Assembly: GCA_009929615.1 (NCBI GenBank)
Contig: SAAB01000001.1
Span: 1-64,000, forward strand
DNA from: Clostridia bacterium
GTDB lineage: Bacteria; Bacillota; Clostridia; Lachnospirales; Lachnospiraceae
Reading direction: 5' to 3'
DNA: 64,000 bases
The notes under the pieces are model-generated. The model saw only the letters and a program-made list of their open reading frames with translations. It was not told the origin of the DNA and searched no databases. The position numbers and the translations under genes are program-made. Shown one piece after another: positions 1 to 6,339 of this stretch (within the stretch, counting starts at the first letter, position 1; each line of letters begins with the position of its first letter).

Positions 1-61
1 CAGAGGTGGAAGTGCAGCAATGCATGGAGCTGACTGTTACTAATCGGTCGAGGGCATGACC
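1..61 (+). rRNA. 23S rRNA, 3' end (partial)
   Basis: The first 61 bases match the conserved end of bacterial 23S rRNA: an AGCTGACTG-TTACTAAT-CGGTCGAGGG stretch followed by the GCATGACC that pairs with the 5' end of the molecule. The rest of the gene lies off the left edge. The expected 5S gene does not follow; a terminator and tRNA-Trp come next. Confidence 0.9.
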
Positions 62-136
62 AGAAGGTTGGTCGTAAGAAGGTAAGAAAGTGTTTGATGG
101 AAGAGAGTTTTCAGTATGTAGTTTTGAAGGCATATG

Positions 137-164
137 AAGCGAATACATTATGTACTCGCTTTTT
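137..164 (+). terminator. Terminator after the 23S rRNA gene
   Basis: A 10-bp stem (137-146 with 152-161, one A/C mismatch) with a 5-base loop runs into a T-tract that restarts as GTGTTTTT. It lies between 23S rRNA and tRNA-Trp, so it would limit transcription of the tRNA from the rRNA promoter. Confidence 0.6.
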
Positions 165-187
165 GTGTTTTTAGCAATTTTATATTT

Positions 188-258
188 AGGGGAATCATAC
201 AATGGCAGTATTGCGGTCTCCAAAACCGTTCATGGGGGTTCGAATCCCTCTTCCCCTG
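188..258 (+). tRNA. tRNA-Trp (anticodon CCA)
   Basis: A full cloverleaf of 71 nt can be drawn. Acceptor 188-194 pairs with 251-257, D stem 197-200 with 208-211, anticodon stem 213-217 with 225-229 and T stem 234-238 with 246-250. The anticodon loop is CTCCAAA, giving CCA at 220-222. The T loop is TTCGAAT. The discriminator base is G258 and CCA is not encoded. The D loop has 7 bases, which is short but keeps the GG pair. Confidence 0.93.
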
Positions 259-340
259 CTAAAAAACCTTATAAAAAGGAGGTTTTGAGTGGTGTTGTTA
301 AAAAAGTAATCAAAAAGGTAATCATCACAAATACCAGTAT

Positions 341-453
341 CTAAAAAGGATTTAATGAGTGAATTATTAAAAAATAATTTGTTGATTAAATCTTTTTTTG
401 TCTATAATTATCGTAAAAAAAAGGAAGTAGCAATTAAGCTACTTTCCATTTTT
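341..453 (+). terminator. Two A/T-rich hairpins downstream of tRNA-Trp
   Basis: A long stem pairs the AAAAAGGATTTAAT region near 342-356 with the ATTAAATC-T7 region near 384-400. A second hairpin pairs 423-431 with 438-447 (one bulged T) and is followed by ATTTTTATT. Both look like intrinsic terminators and close the rRNA/tRNA unit before the phage-derived island. Confidence 0.5.
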
Positions 454-606
454 ATTATTGATTAAATACATTTTTATGTCTACAATGTTTTTTGTCCTAC
501 ATTGCGAAAGGTATTTGTCTCTTACAATGATGATGATTGCACATTGTGAAGCATACTTGTTTGAGAGGCATGAATTAATGCATTTTATAAAATAAAGTAA
601 CATCGG
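454..606. other. Spacer between the tRNA unit and the holin gene
   Basis: No gene is visible here. It holds short CAATG/CATTG inverted motifs and, at its end, hairpin 594-601/606-613 (AAAGTAAC with GTTACTTT). That hairpin overlaps the holin stop codon and, read on the minus strand, is followed by ATTTTAT, so it probably terminates the holin transcript. Confidence 0.45.
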
Positions 607-948
607 TTACTTTGTAACTTTATTCTCATCCGCTTTATCTGCCAAAGTATGAGCATCAATGAAGTCCTGTAATTCTTCTTTAGTAACCTTGCCATCTTTG
701 ATAATGTCTAAAACTTCATCAGCAAGCTGTGCCCCATCAGTAAAAGAGTGATTCTTCCAAACATCATAAAGCATTACGCCCACAGTAATAATAGCAACAA
801 TGCCGTTAACCACATAAGATACAGTGCCTTCTCCAACATTAAGCACTGGTCTGCCAAGAATAGCCAGCACTGCATTAATAGCCACAATAACAGTCATAAT
901 TACGCTTACGTATGTAGATGGGTTAATTCCTTTTAAATTCAATTTCAT
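607..948 (-). CDS. Phage holin-like membrane protein
   Basis: This 113-residue protein has two hydrophobic segments, about residues 10-33 and 43-62, then a charged acidic/basic C-terminal tail. That is the plan of small phage holins, which make inner-membrane lesions that release the endolysin. The start is an ATG at 948 with AGGAGG just upstream. It shares strand with the amidase endolysin at 2233-3297, giving a lysis pair separated by a toxin/antitoxin insertion. The exact holin family cannot be fixed from sequence alone. A role in lysis is inferred from topology and neighbours, and the surrounding phage genome is otherwise largely lost. Confidence 0.75.
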   Translation of the reverse strand: MKLNLKGINPSTYVSVIMTVIVAINAVLAILGRPVLNVGEGTVSYVVNGIVAIITVGVMLYDVWKNHSFTDGAQLADEVLDIIKDGKVTKEELQDFIDAHTLADKADENKVTK

Positions 949-1064
949 AATAAATTCCTCCTATAATTTCAATCATTTAATAGCTCCTATATGTCTAAAC
1001 ATGTCGAAACATGCTAACGATTACCCCTTGAAAGAATCCTGTATATTAACTAAACTGAGATTGT

Positions 1065-1180
1065 AGAGAACGGGTTGAACCATTATACAATAGTTAGATA
1101 TATAGTTATTTTTGCAAAGGTGTCGAATAGGTTGTTGGCAGTTAGTGAATTGTCGTAAGATAGCCCGTTCTCTATTTTTA
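1065..1180 (+). ncRNA. Possible structured RNA bounded by an 11-bp inverted repeat
   Basis: TAGAGAACGGG at 1065-1075 is perfectly complementary to CCCGTTCTCTA at 1164-1174, which is followed by TTTTT. The 88-nt interior includes two copies of ATAGTTA. No ORF is convincing. It could be a small RNA ending at a long-range terminator or a phage cis element. The structure is seen; the function is unknown. Confidence 0.3.
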
Positions 1181-1204
1181 ATCATAATTCATTCTAAAGT
1201 CAAA

Positions 1205-1238
1205 AATAGACCTACCAGTTTTCACCAGTAAGTCTATT
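1205..1238 (-). terminator. Terminator of the GNAT toxin transcript
   Basis: Read on the minus strand, AATAGACTTAC pairs with GTAGGTCTATT across an inner ACTGG-type stem and is followed by TTTTTG. It begins 11 bases past the stop codon of the GNAT gene. Confidence 0.7.
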
Positions 1239-1248
1239 ATGTAAAATT

Positions 1249-1854
1249 TTAATACGATTCTAGTCCAAAAATATTTTCAATGTTATCTCCAATTAGTAAG
1301 CACATTGGAGTACATTTACCTAGGGCATCATCTTGTTCATATGGAATGATATATGCAGATGCGTCAATAAATTTTTTTCGTCTATATAATGCTTCACCAT
1401 TTTCATTGGCTCTCAAAAATATCATTTGAAATCCAATTACACTAGTTGATATTCTATATAATTCTTCCAATAGCCATTCAAAAAATATTGTACTATAATA
1501 TTTTCCGGTCGCATCAAGACTCCATGCATTTACTTTCTGAAATCTTTTAGGTATAGCGAAATACTTTATCTCTACACAAGGGATACTATACAATTTTGTA
1601 TCAGAAGGTTCGTCTAAATAATAATGTAATGACATTGCCTGAATTGTTGCAAATGCAAAAATAGTAGAAATGGTTCCATTCTCACATTCAGCTTTATCCA
1701 CTAAAACATAAGTTACACCCATGCCATCAGCACTCTTATCAACAGCGTCTTCAACTAAATAATCATTAAAGTCAGAATGCCCACAATTAAACTTACGTAA
1801 GACATTCTGACTTATTTTAGCTCTCGCCAATTCTGTATATACAAATTCCTGCAC
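1249..1854 (-). CDS. GNAT-family acetyltransferase, probable toxin
   Basis: This 201-residue GNAT-fold protein resembles the acetyltransferase toxins of type II toxin/antitoxin systems (TacT/AtaT type). These use acetyl-CoA to acetylate the amino acid on charged tRNA and block translation. Supporting features are the N-terminal region with FNCGHSDFNDYL, the central strand VEIKYFAIPKRFQ, and the C-terminal ALYRRKKF segment typical of GNAT toxins. The start is GTG at 1854, overlapping the stop of the upstream small gene in a TAGTG junction, which implies translational coupling. It sits between endolysin and holin, a common place for accessory phage genes. The target is not visible from sequence; a simple acetyltransferase is possible. 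Confidence 0.7.
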   Translation of the reverse strand: MQEFVYTELARAKISQNVLRKFNCGHSDFNDYLVEDAVDKSADGMGVTYVLVDKAECENGTISTIFAFATIQAMSLHYYLDEPSDTKLYSIPCVEIKYFAIPKRFQKVNAWSLDATGKYYSTIFFEWLLEELYRISTSVIGFQMIFLRANENGEALYRRKKFIDASAYIIPYEQDDALGKCTPMCLLIGDNIENIFGLESY

Positions 1855-2036
1855 TAATTATCGTCATCCTCACACATTTTTTTCATCTGTTCCATAGTAG
1901 AAGATGAAACTATTTTACTTGTTCCTAAGAAATCAGATTTTGTCATATGTTGTTTTGTCAGTTCTTTAATGAACGCTTTTGTCATACCTTTTAAAACTAT
2001 TGTTGATTCTCTTGGCTTATTAATAGTCATATTCAT
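1854..2036 (-). CDS. Small antitoxin-like protein paired with the GNAT gene
   Basis: This 60-residue protein begins MNMTINKPRESTIVLKG and ends in an acidic stretch (CEDDDN). The ATG at 2036 is chosen because AAAGGAGG lies 8 bases upstream; the frame stays open to 2096, but no ribosome site supports a longer form. Its stop shares a base with the GTG of the GNAT gene. A small gene directly before and coupled to a GNAT toxin is the usual antitoxin arrangement, so the role is inferred from context. I do not recognise a standard DNA-binding fold with certainty. Confidence 0.6.
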   Translation of the reverse strand: MNMTINKPRESTIVLKGMTKAFIKELTKQHMTKSDFLGTSKIVSSSTMEQMKKMCEDDDN

Positions 2037-2067
2037 AATCTCATCCTCCTTTTCATTATCTCTATTT

Positions 2068-2096
2068 ATTATACCACCCCTATCATATGTTTTCAA
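2068..2096 (-). promoter_or_regulatory. Promoter of the toxin/antitoxin pair
   Basis: On the minus strand TTGAAA (2091-2096), a 17-bp spacer and TATAAT (2068-2073) make a near-consensus housekeeping promoter 31 bases before the antitoxin ATG. The spacer includes CATATG, a possible part of an operator. Confidence 0.75.
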
Positions 2097-2194
2097 TCAG
2101 AGCGTATAACAAAATATTATCCATATATTTATATGTCCGATTTTATCATACGCTCCACATTAAATCAAGCATACATATTATTGACAGTATTTAA

Positions 2195-2230
2195 TAATAG
2201 TAACCAATAAAAGCGAAGGTAGGCTATTTT
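2195..2230 (-). terminator. Weak hairpin after the endolysin gene
   Basis: AATAG-TAACC near 2196-2205 pairs imperfectly with GGTAGGCTATT near 2218-2228. It lies just beyond the endolysin stop codon and is a weak terminator candidate. The rest of 2097-2232 shows no gene. Confidence 0.35.
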
Positions 2231-2232
2231 TA

Positions 2233-3297
2233 TCACTCAACCCATGCCTGAATCTTATCTATGGCACAACCCTTTACTCCTGCATAACCGTCTTGGTCAC
2301 TATCAGTTTCATCGTCATGCTGATAAGGATAGAAGAATTCATGATTGGTGTCACTAACACAGTATACAGCCTTTTTAAACGCATAACCATCTGGTGTGTT
2401 GTAATACAGCATGACAGCTTCAATAGGGCTTCCATCACCCAATACACCGTTCTCAAGGTCATTGATGTTGTATGTATTACCGAATGTCAGCTTAGGCAAC
2501 CAACCATTAGCCTGTGTGTAAACCTGTCCAGTAATGGTTCCTTTGCTTACACATACAGCCAAGTATCTAATTGGTTCACCGTCACCAGCACCAGCCCAGT
2601 CTTCACGATTCTTAACTGCGTCCCACCATCTACCTGTATAAGCCTGATAGATACAATCTACACCGCCAAGGTCATCTGTTCTATCTGGTTCAACAGGTAC
2701 TGGCTCTGGCTGAGGTGCTTCAGGAGCCGGTACGGGAGCATCATGTGCATCTCCATCACCATTCATAGACATCCCTAAAGTTTCTAAAATACTTCTGGCA
2801 ATCAAATTCACCATTTCATTATACTTATTAACGAATAAGCTATTGTCATATCCATTATCAATGAATCCCAATTCCATTAACACAGCTGGCATATCTGTAG
2901 AATTAAGGACATATAAATCAGTTCTAATTTTTGTGCCACGATTAGTATAACCTAAAGCCTCCATTCCATAATTCATACTATCTGCGAAAGCTCTAGCATA
3001 GCCCTGATTTGAATATACACATGTTTCATAACCAGCAGCTCCTGCACCAGATGCGTTTCTATGAAACGATACAAAGAAGTCACAACCTTCTCTATTAACT
3101 TGTGGTACATAATTTGCCATGTGAGCATCAGCTCCACCGTTTGTAGTACGTGTATAAGCTACTTCTAAGCCATTTGAAGACAAAATTCTGCCAACAGCAA
3201 GTGCTACACCTAATACATCATCTGCTTCTCGTCTTCCAAAGCCACATGCACCTGGGTCATCGTCTCCGTGTCCTGGGTTTAAATATACTTTTGCCAT
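2233..3297 (-). CDS. N-acetylmuramoyl-L-alanine amidase, phage endolysin
   Basis: This 354-residue protein opens with an Amidase_3 domain (residues 1 to about 175), a zinc enzyme that cuts the bond between muramic acid and the stem peptide. Zinc ligands appear as the His in NPGHGDDDPGA, the Glu in GRREADD and the His in SFHRNASG. A Pro/Glu-rich linker (about 185-205) leads to a C-terminal module of roughly 150 residues that probably binds the wall. There is no signal peptide, in keeping with export through a holin. AGGAGG precedes the ATG. It forms a lysis cassette with the holin at 607-948. Host lysis is inferred; the domain assignment is firm. Confidence 0.88.
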   Translation of the reverse strand: MAKVYLNPGHGDDDPGACGFGRREADDVLGVALAVGRILSSNGLEVAYTRTTNGGADAHMANYVPQVNREGCDFFVSFHRNASGAGAAGYETCVYSNQGYARAFADSMNYGMEALGYTNRGTKIRTDLYVLNSTDMPAVLMELGFIDNGYDNSLFVNKYNEMVNLIARSILETLGMSMNGDGDAHDAPVPAPEAPQPEPVPVEPDRTDDLGGVDCIYQAYTGRWWDAVKNREDWAGAGDGEPIRYLAVCVSKGTITGQVYTQANGWLPKLTFGNTYNINDLENGVLGDGSPIEAVMLYYNTPDGYAFKKAVYCVSDTNHEFFYPYQHDDETDSDQDGYAGVKGCAIDKIQAWVE

Positions 3298-3325
3298 ATT
3301 TGTTCCTCCTTATTTTTTTATCTAC

Positions 3326-3525
3326 ATCAGTTTCATTCCGAGAAATCTGGGAAAAACAGTTCTTTATAACGTTTCAAGATGTACTCATGCAATACTTGAA
3401 AATGATTGGTCAGATAAAACAATTAATGATGAATCATATAAAAAGTGGGATAAAGCATACGAATATGCACTGGATATGACAATAAAAGAGATTTATCAAG
3501 CCGTAGAAGGAATGTATCACAACCT
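3326..3525 (+). pseudogene. nrdD: Anaerobic ribonucleotide reductase fragment (nrdD-like exon 1)
   Basis: An open stretch with no start codon encodes about 66 residues beginning ISFIPRNLGKTVLYNVSRC and ending IYQAVEGMYHNL. The end resembles class III ribonucleotide reductases, where a (Q)A.EG..HNLN segment precedes a conserved SRAG block. The 5' part of the gene is missing because the endolysin region abuts it. The reading ends at a group I intron 5' splice site after CCT at 3523-3525. The continuing exon is not seen in the window, so no functional enzyme is made here. The nrdD assignment is from memory of the family and is moderately sure; the coding character is clear. Confidence 0.6.
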
Positions 3526-3650
3526 TAATTATTAGGGCGACTCAATAGTAATATTGAGAACATAGCTATCTAAACGGGGAAACTCTTAAAGGCATTAAGA
3601 CAATCCCGTGCTAAATTTGTATCGTTAATTTTTAAAGAAAGGAGGTAACC
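3526..3650 (+). ncRNA. Group I intron, 5' half of the catalytic core
   Basis: The sequence carries group I intron landmarks. P1 pairs exon CCT with GGG at 3535-3537, giving a U-G at the splice site. P2 is the hairpin CTCAAT/ATTGAG at 3541-3558. The core contains CTATCTAAACGGGGAAACTC (3567-3586) and AGACAATCCCGTGCTAAATT (3598-3617), which I recognise as close to the core of the phage T4 td intron. An endonuclease gene starts at 3651, as in td, where the ORF sits in the P6 loop. The 3' half (P7, P3', P9) was not found, so splicing is unlikely. Confidence 0.8.
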
Positions 3651-3917
3651 ATGTACACGGTATATCAACATAAAAACATGATAAACAATAAAAGTTATTT
3701 TGGAATTACGTCTCGAATTCCAGAACAAAGATGGGGAATAAATGGGGATAAGTATATCAGTAGTCCACATTTTTATAACGCTATCCAAAAATATGGATGG
3801 GATAATTTTGACCACATAATTCTATTTGAAAATTTAACAAAAGAAGATGCATGTTTGAAAGAACAGGAGTTAATTAGCGAATATAACACTATGGATAGAG
3901 ATGCGTGTCAAACATAG
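3651..3917 (+). pseudogene. GIY-YIG homing endonuclease, truncated
   Basis: The 88-residue product starts with a GIY-YIG nuclease domain: TVY at 3-5, KSYFGITS as the YIG element, the Arg of PEQRW and the Glu of KEQELI. Intron-encoded relatives run to roughly 200-260 residues, with a C-terminal DNA-binding part. Here the frame stops after NTMDRDACQT, where the family normally continues. The gene has a good AAAGGAGG site before its ATG. It lies in the loop of the group I intron half at 3526-3650, so it was probably the mobility gene of that intron. The DNA-recognition part is lost, so homing activity is unlikely. Confidence 0.75.
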
Positions 3918-3948
3918 ATAAATTACATGGAAAAGGAGAAATATTATT

Positions 3949-4134
3949 ATGGAATACGAAAACAATAACCATTTAAGCAGTTACATCGCCATGTTGATTG
4001 ATGTAGGCAAAGATTTCTCGGTAACAAATACAACAGCGTCTACATATGTCAACGTTACGTCTGACGGTTTGCCAATTATATCCATGGAATTTAGTAATGT
4101 GACCAATAAACTTATCAACATCTTTGCAAAATAG
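3949..4134 (+). CDS. Small phage-island protein of unknown function
   Basis: The 61-residue product begins MEYENNNHLSSY and has no signal peptide or membrane segment. A ribosome site (AAAAGGAG) precedes the ATG. It lies between the intron relic and two damaged membrane/lipoprotein genes on the same strand. I do not recognise the family. The good start signal suggests it was a real gene; whether it is expressed now is unclear, because no promoter is obvious. Confidence 0.45.
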   Translation: MEYENNNHLSSYIAMLIDVGKDFSVTNTTASTYVNVTSDGLPIISMEFSNVTNKLINIFAK

Positions 4135-4139
4135 GAGGA

Positions 4140-4400
4140 TTGTCTATCAAGACTTTAAAATACATTTTTGTTACAACTGTCTGTATTGCACTTGTCTCTG
4201 GGTGCAGTAGACCAGATAGTATAAAAACCACAGAGACTATGTTATCAGAAAAAGTCATTGTGCAAGAAGCACACGTAACTGATGGACAGTTTCTCACATC
4301 AAAGGGGATAGAAGCGGTGTTATTGATATTTATATGGATAGCTATGATTCGTGTGTTAATTTTGGAAGGCAGTATACGAATGTATATGTAGTGAATTAGG
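4140..4400 (+). pseudogene. Small lipoprotein gene with frameshift
   Basis: The reading from 4140 has a lipoprotein signal peptide (hydrophobic KYIFVTTVCIALVSG then Cys, lipobox LVSGC). After TSK at about 4302 the frame gives an odd hydrophobic tail ending at 4391. One base back, the frame continues KGDRSGVIDIYMDSYDSCVN and ends at a TAG at 4398-4400, just before the ribosome site of the next gene. One missing A in the CAAAGGGG run would explain this. There is no good ATG: TTG at 4140 lies only one base from GGAGG. The gene looks damaged at both ends of its frame. Confidence 0.5.
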
Positions 4401-4409
4401 AGGAAGTAA

Positions 4410-4684
4410 ATGGCATTATTTTTAGTATTCACCGTATGGCTGATAGATTTGTGCCTTTGCATTATTGGTGATATGACGCAGACAATATACTATGCATCAA
4501 TTGGCATTATTCTTATACTGATATTATATATGGCAATTAAATTAATAAGAGATGTGTCAAAGAATTTGTTGGAGTTAATCTTAATGACTACTCAGATAAA
4601 GCACATGTTGATATGTCAGGATGTATATTCGTAGACGACAACGAATCAAACTTATTTACGAGCAATGCTAGTGAGAAGATTTGC
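4410..4684 (+). pseudogene. Small membrane protein gene, frameshifted and truncated
   Basis: From the ATG at 4410 (AGGAGG upstream) the product has two hydrophobic segments, about residues 2-20 and 26-45. The frame then ends in a non-protein-like tail at 4634. One base back from about 4558 (TCAAAG run) the reading continues more plausibly as EFVGVNLNDYSDKAHVDMSG, up to the island's right edge near 4684, where chromosomal sequence of the opposite strand begins. The gene has probably lost one A and its 3' end. The original function is unknown. Confidence 0.4.
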
Positions 4685-4735
4685 TTGCGCCAGTTCCATT
4701 GTAAAGCCGACAGGAAGGTCTCCATTTTCAATCAT
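4652..4735 (-). pseudogene. Truncated small chromosomal gene at the island edge
   Basis: On the minus strand a GAGGTG ribosome site precedes an ATG at 4735 that opens MIENGDLPVGFTMELAQ, an N-terminus I associate with a widespread small Firmicute protein of unknown function. After about 17 residues (near 4684) the sequence switches to island DNA and the frame stops at 4652. The gene has therefore been cut by the insertion or a later deletion. Confidence 0.55.
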
Positions 4736-4787
4736 GCATATCACCTCGAAAATAGTATGTCCCTAATGATATAAGATTATTACAATG

Positions 4788-4819
4788 AAAAAAGCCGATG
4801 AATATTCATCAGCTTTTTT
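4788..4819. terminator. Bidirectional terminator
   Basis: AAAAAAGC, a C/A mismatch, GATGAA/TTCATC and GCTTTTTT form a long hairpin with A and T tracts at the two ends. It ends the minus-strand gene at 4831-5136. Confidence 0.8.
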
Positions 4820-4830
4820 GCTGTAACGGA

Positions 4831-5136
4831 TTACCATAGGGCGACTTCAAAACAGCTTGCAGCACTGGCAAAAAGTTCTGCAACTGGCTCATAGGTCATA
4901 CCAAGAGAATCACAGATGGCTGGCAGTTCTTGTGTGAATTCAATAATGTCTACATCCATATGATAATATTTTTGAAGAATGGAAAGAATTTCATGGGAAA
5001 AGATGAGATTATATTTTTCGCCAAGAAAGAACACCCCATATTTTTTAAATAAGCCCATTGGGTCCTGCTTTTCATTAAAAGCTTTGCTGTCTGCCTGCAA
5101 TTCTTTAAGAGCGGATATTACTTCGTCCCGATTCAT
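4831..5136 (-). CDS. Conserved-looking small cytosolic protein, unknown function
   Basis: The 101-residue product begins MNRDEVISALKELQADSKAF and is mostly helical in character, with no signal or membrane segment. AAGGAGTG precedes the ATG and a strong terminator follows, so it is a single-gene transcription unit. I do not recognise a named family. It lies next to a cut gene for another small protein on the same strand, with which it may once have formed an operon. Confidence 0.6.
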   Translation of the reverse strand: MNRDEVISALKELQADSKAFNEKQDPMGLFKKYGVFFLGEKYNLIFSHEILSILQKYYHMDVDIIEFTQELPAICDSLGMTYEPVAELFASAASCFEVALW

Positions 5137-5301
5137 ATTAACACTCCTTTTTGATTTTCTCTAGAATTATTTTATCATAAGAGTGCTTTGCTGACTATAG
5201 GATTTTGCAACAATTGTTACAAATCTTTACAACACTTTTGTATAATGTTATAATTAATTTTCAAGCCTATTTGGCAATTTATAGGGAAGGGGGATTATCT
5301 T

Positions 5302-5499
5302 TTGGAGGGTAAATTTTATACAAAATTGTGGTTTATATTATGTATGTGCGTGTTGATGCCGCCTTTTGGCATTTTTCTGACTTTATATTTTAAAAATCCC
5401 GTTGTTGTTAAATGGAGAATGGTTGTTGTGGCAGCCACATTGATTCACTGGGCAGTCTGGCTGTATATTGCTTATTTTAGTCCGATGAAAATCATGTAA
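5302..5499 (+). CDS. Small two-helix membrane protein
   Basis: The 65-residue product has two transmembrane segments, about residues 9-28 and 38-58, joined by a short loop with KNPVVVKWR. The start is TTG at 5302, supported by AAGGGGGA 7 bases upstream; no in-frame ATG is better placed. It is 15 bases ahead of the acetyltransferase gene, so the two probably share a transcript. The function is unknown. Confidence 0.6.
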   Translation: MEGKFYTKLWFILCMCVLMPPFGIFLTLYFKNPVVVKWRMVVVAATLIHWAVWLYIAYFSPMKIM

Positions 5500-5514
5500 T
5501 CAGGAGGCAGTTTC

Positions 5515-6306
5515 GTGGAAAAATTCCAGATTGGCGAGATTGAGGAGATTTTGATTAATGCATTTCCGGCAATAGAGCGGGAAATATATGATGGATGGAT
5601 ATTAAACTTTTCGGGCGGTTACACATATCGTGCGAATTGTATTTATCCATTCTATGCTTCGAAGTATTCCTTAGAGGAAAAAATTTCTCATTGTGAAGAA
5701 CAGTACAGAGAGTTGTTTATGCCGGTGGTTTATAAAATGACATCGGCGATAGATTCTGAGTTGGATGATTTATTGGAAGCACAGGGATATGATATTGTAA
5801 AATATGTAGATATTATGTGCCAGGAACTGACAGATTGGGAGGCACATCCTTGGAAAGCACCGGATGAGAACTATGAAGTGGTGACAATGACAGCTATGGA
5901 TAAGGAATGGATTCAGGGGGTTACGCGTTTGATAGGGATACCTTTCAGGTCCATGGAAAAGATACAGGAAAAGATTTATAACAGAATTTGTCTGCCGGTT
6001 GTCTGCGTTAAGGTTAAACATGAGGGCAGAGTTGTTGGAACCGGTCTGGGTGTACTCGAGCGTCATTACATAGGACTTTATGCGATTCATGTTAACAAAG
6101 ATTATCGCCGAAGAGGTCTGGCTATGAAAATCTGCAGTGATATTATGGAGCGTGGCAGGATTATGGGAGCCACAAAGGCTCATTTGCAGGTGAGACAGGG
6201 GAATACAGGTGCATTTGCCATGTATGAAAAGCTTGGTATGAAAAAAGTTTATACTCAGTGGTTCCGCATGAAATCCTGGCCGGAATCAAGAAAAATATTT
6301 GATTAA
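5515..6306 (+). CDS. GNAT-family N-acetyltransferase
   Basis: This is a 263-residue protein with a C-terminal GNAT domain (about residues 130-255). The acetyl-CoA pyrophosphate loop is DYRRRGLAMKI, and the C-terminal GNTGAFAMYEKLGM segment is typical of the fold. The N-terminal 120 residues form a second, more diverged half that begins with a DGWILNFSGGYTYRAN motif seen in a subgroup of double-GNAT proteins. The start is GTG at 5515 with AGGAGG upstream. It follows a small membrane protein gene by 15 bases and ends at a strong terminator. The substrate cannot be told. Confidence 0.8.
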   Translation: MEKFQIGEIEEILINAFPAIEREIYDGWILNFSGGYTYRANCIYPFYASKYSLEEKISHCEEQYRELFMPVVYKMTSAIDSELDDLLEAQGYDIVKYVDIMCQELTDWEAHPWKAPDENYEVVTMTAMDKEWIQGVTRLIGIPFRSMEKIQEKIYNRICLPVVCVKVKHEGRVVGTGLGVLERHYIGLYAIHVNKDYRRRGLAMKICSDIMERGRIMGATKAHLQVRQGNTGAFAMYEKLGMKKVYTQWFRMKSWPESRKIFD

Positions 6307-6336
6307 AAAACAGTAGGAATTCGTCCTACTGTTTTT
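6307..6336. terminator. Bidirectional terminator between convergent genes
   Basis: CAGTAGGA (6311-6318) pairs with TCCTACTG (6324-6331), flanked by an A-tract and a T-tract. It serves the plus-strand acetyltransferase gene and the minus-strand hydrolase gene. Confidence 0.88.
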
Positions 6337-6339
6337 GCT

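Noticed and set aside
1065-1180. Retron msr/msd element
   Set aside because: Flanking inverted repeats fit loosely, but there is no reverse transcriptase gene nearby, and the size is small.
2293-3479. Plus-strand frames opposite the endolysin
   Set aside because: They have no ribosome sites and mirror the amidase gene. Only the stretch from about 3326 onward, beyond the endolysin start, reads as real protein (nrdD-like).
4556-4562. Programmed frameshifting in the small phage membrane gene
   Set aside because: TCAAAG is not a recognised slippery heptamer and no downstream stimulatory structure is visible; simple base loss explains it better.
188-4690. tRNA-Trp as the attachment site of the phage island
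   Set aside because: A tRNA integration would leave a copy of the tRNA 3' end at the far side of the island. No repeat of the TTCGAATCCCTC region was seen near 4684, and no integrase gene is present.
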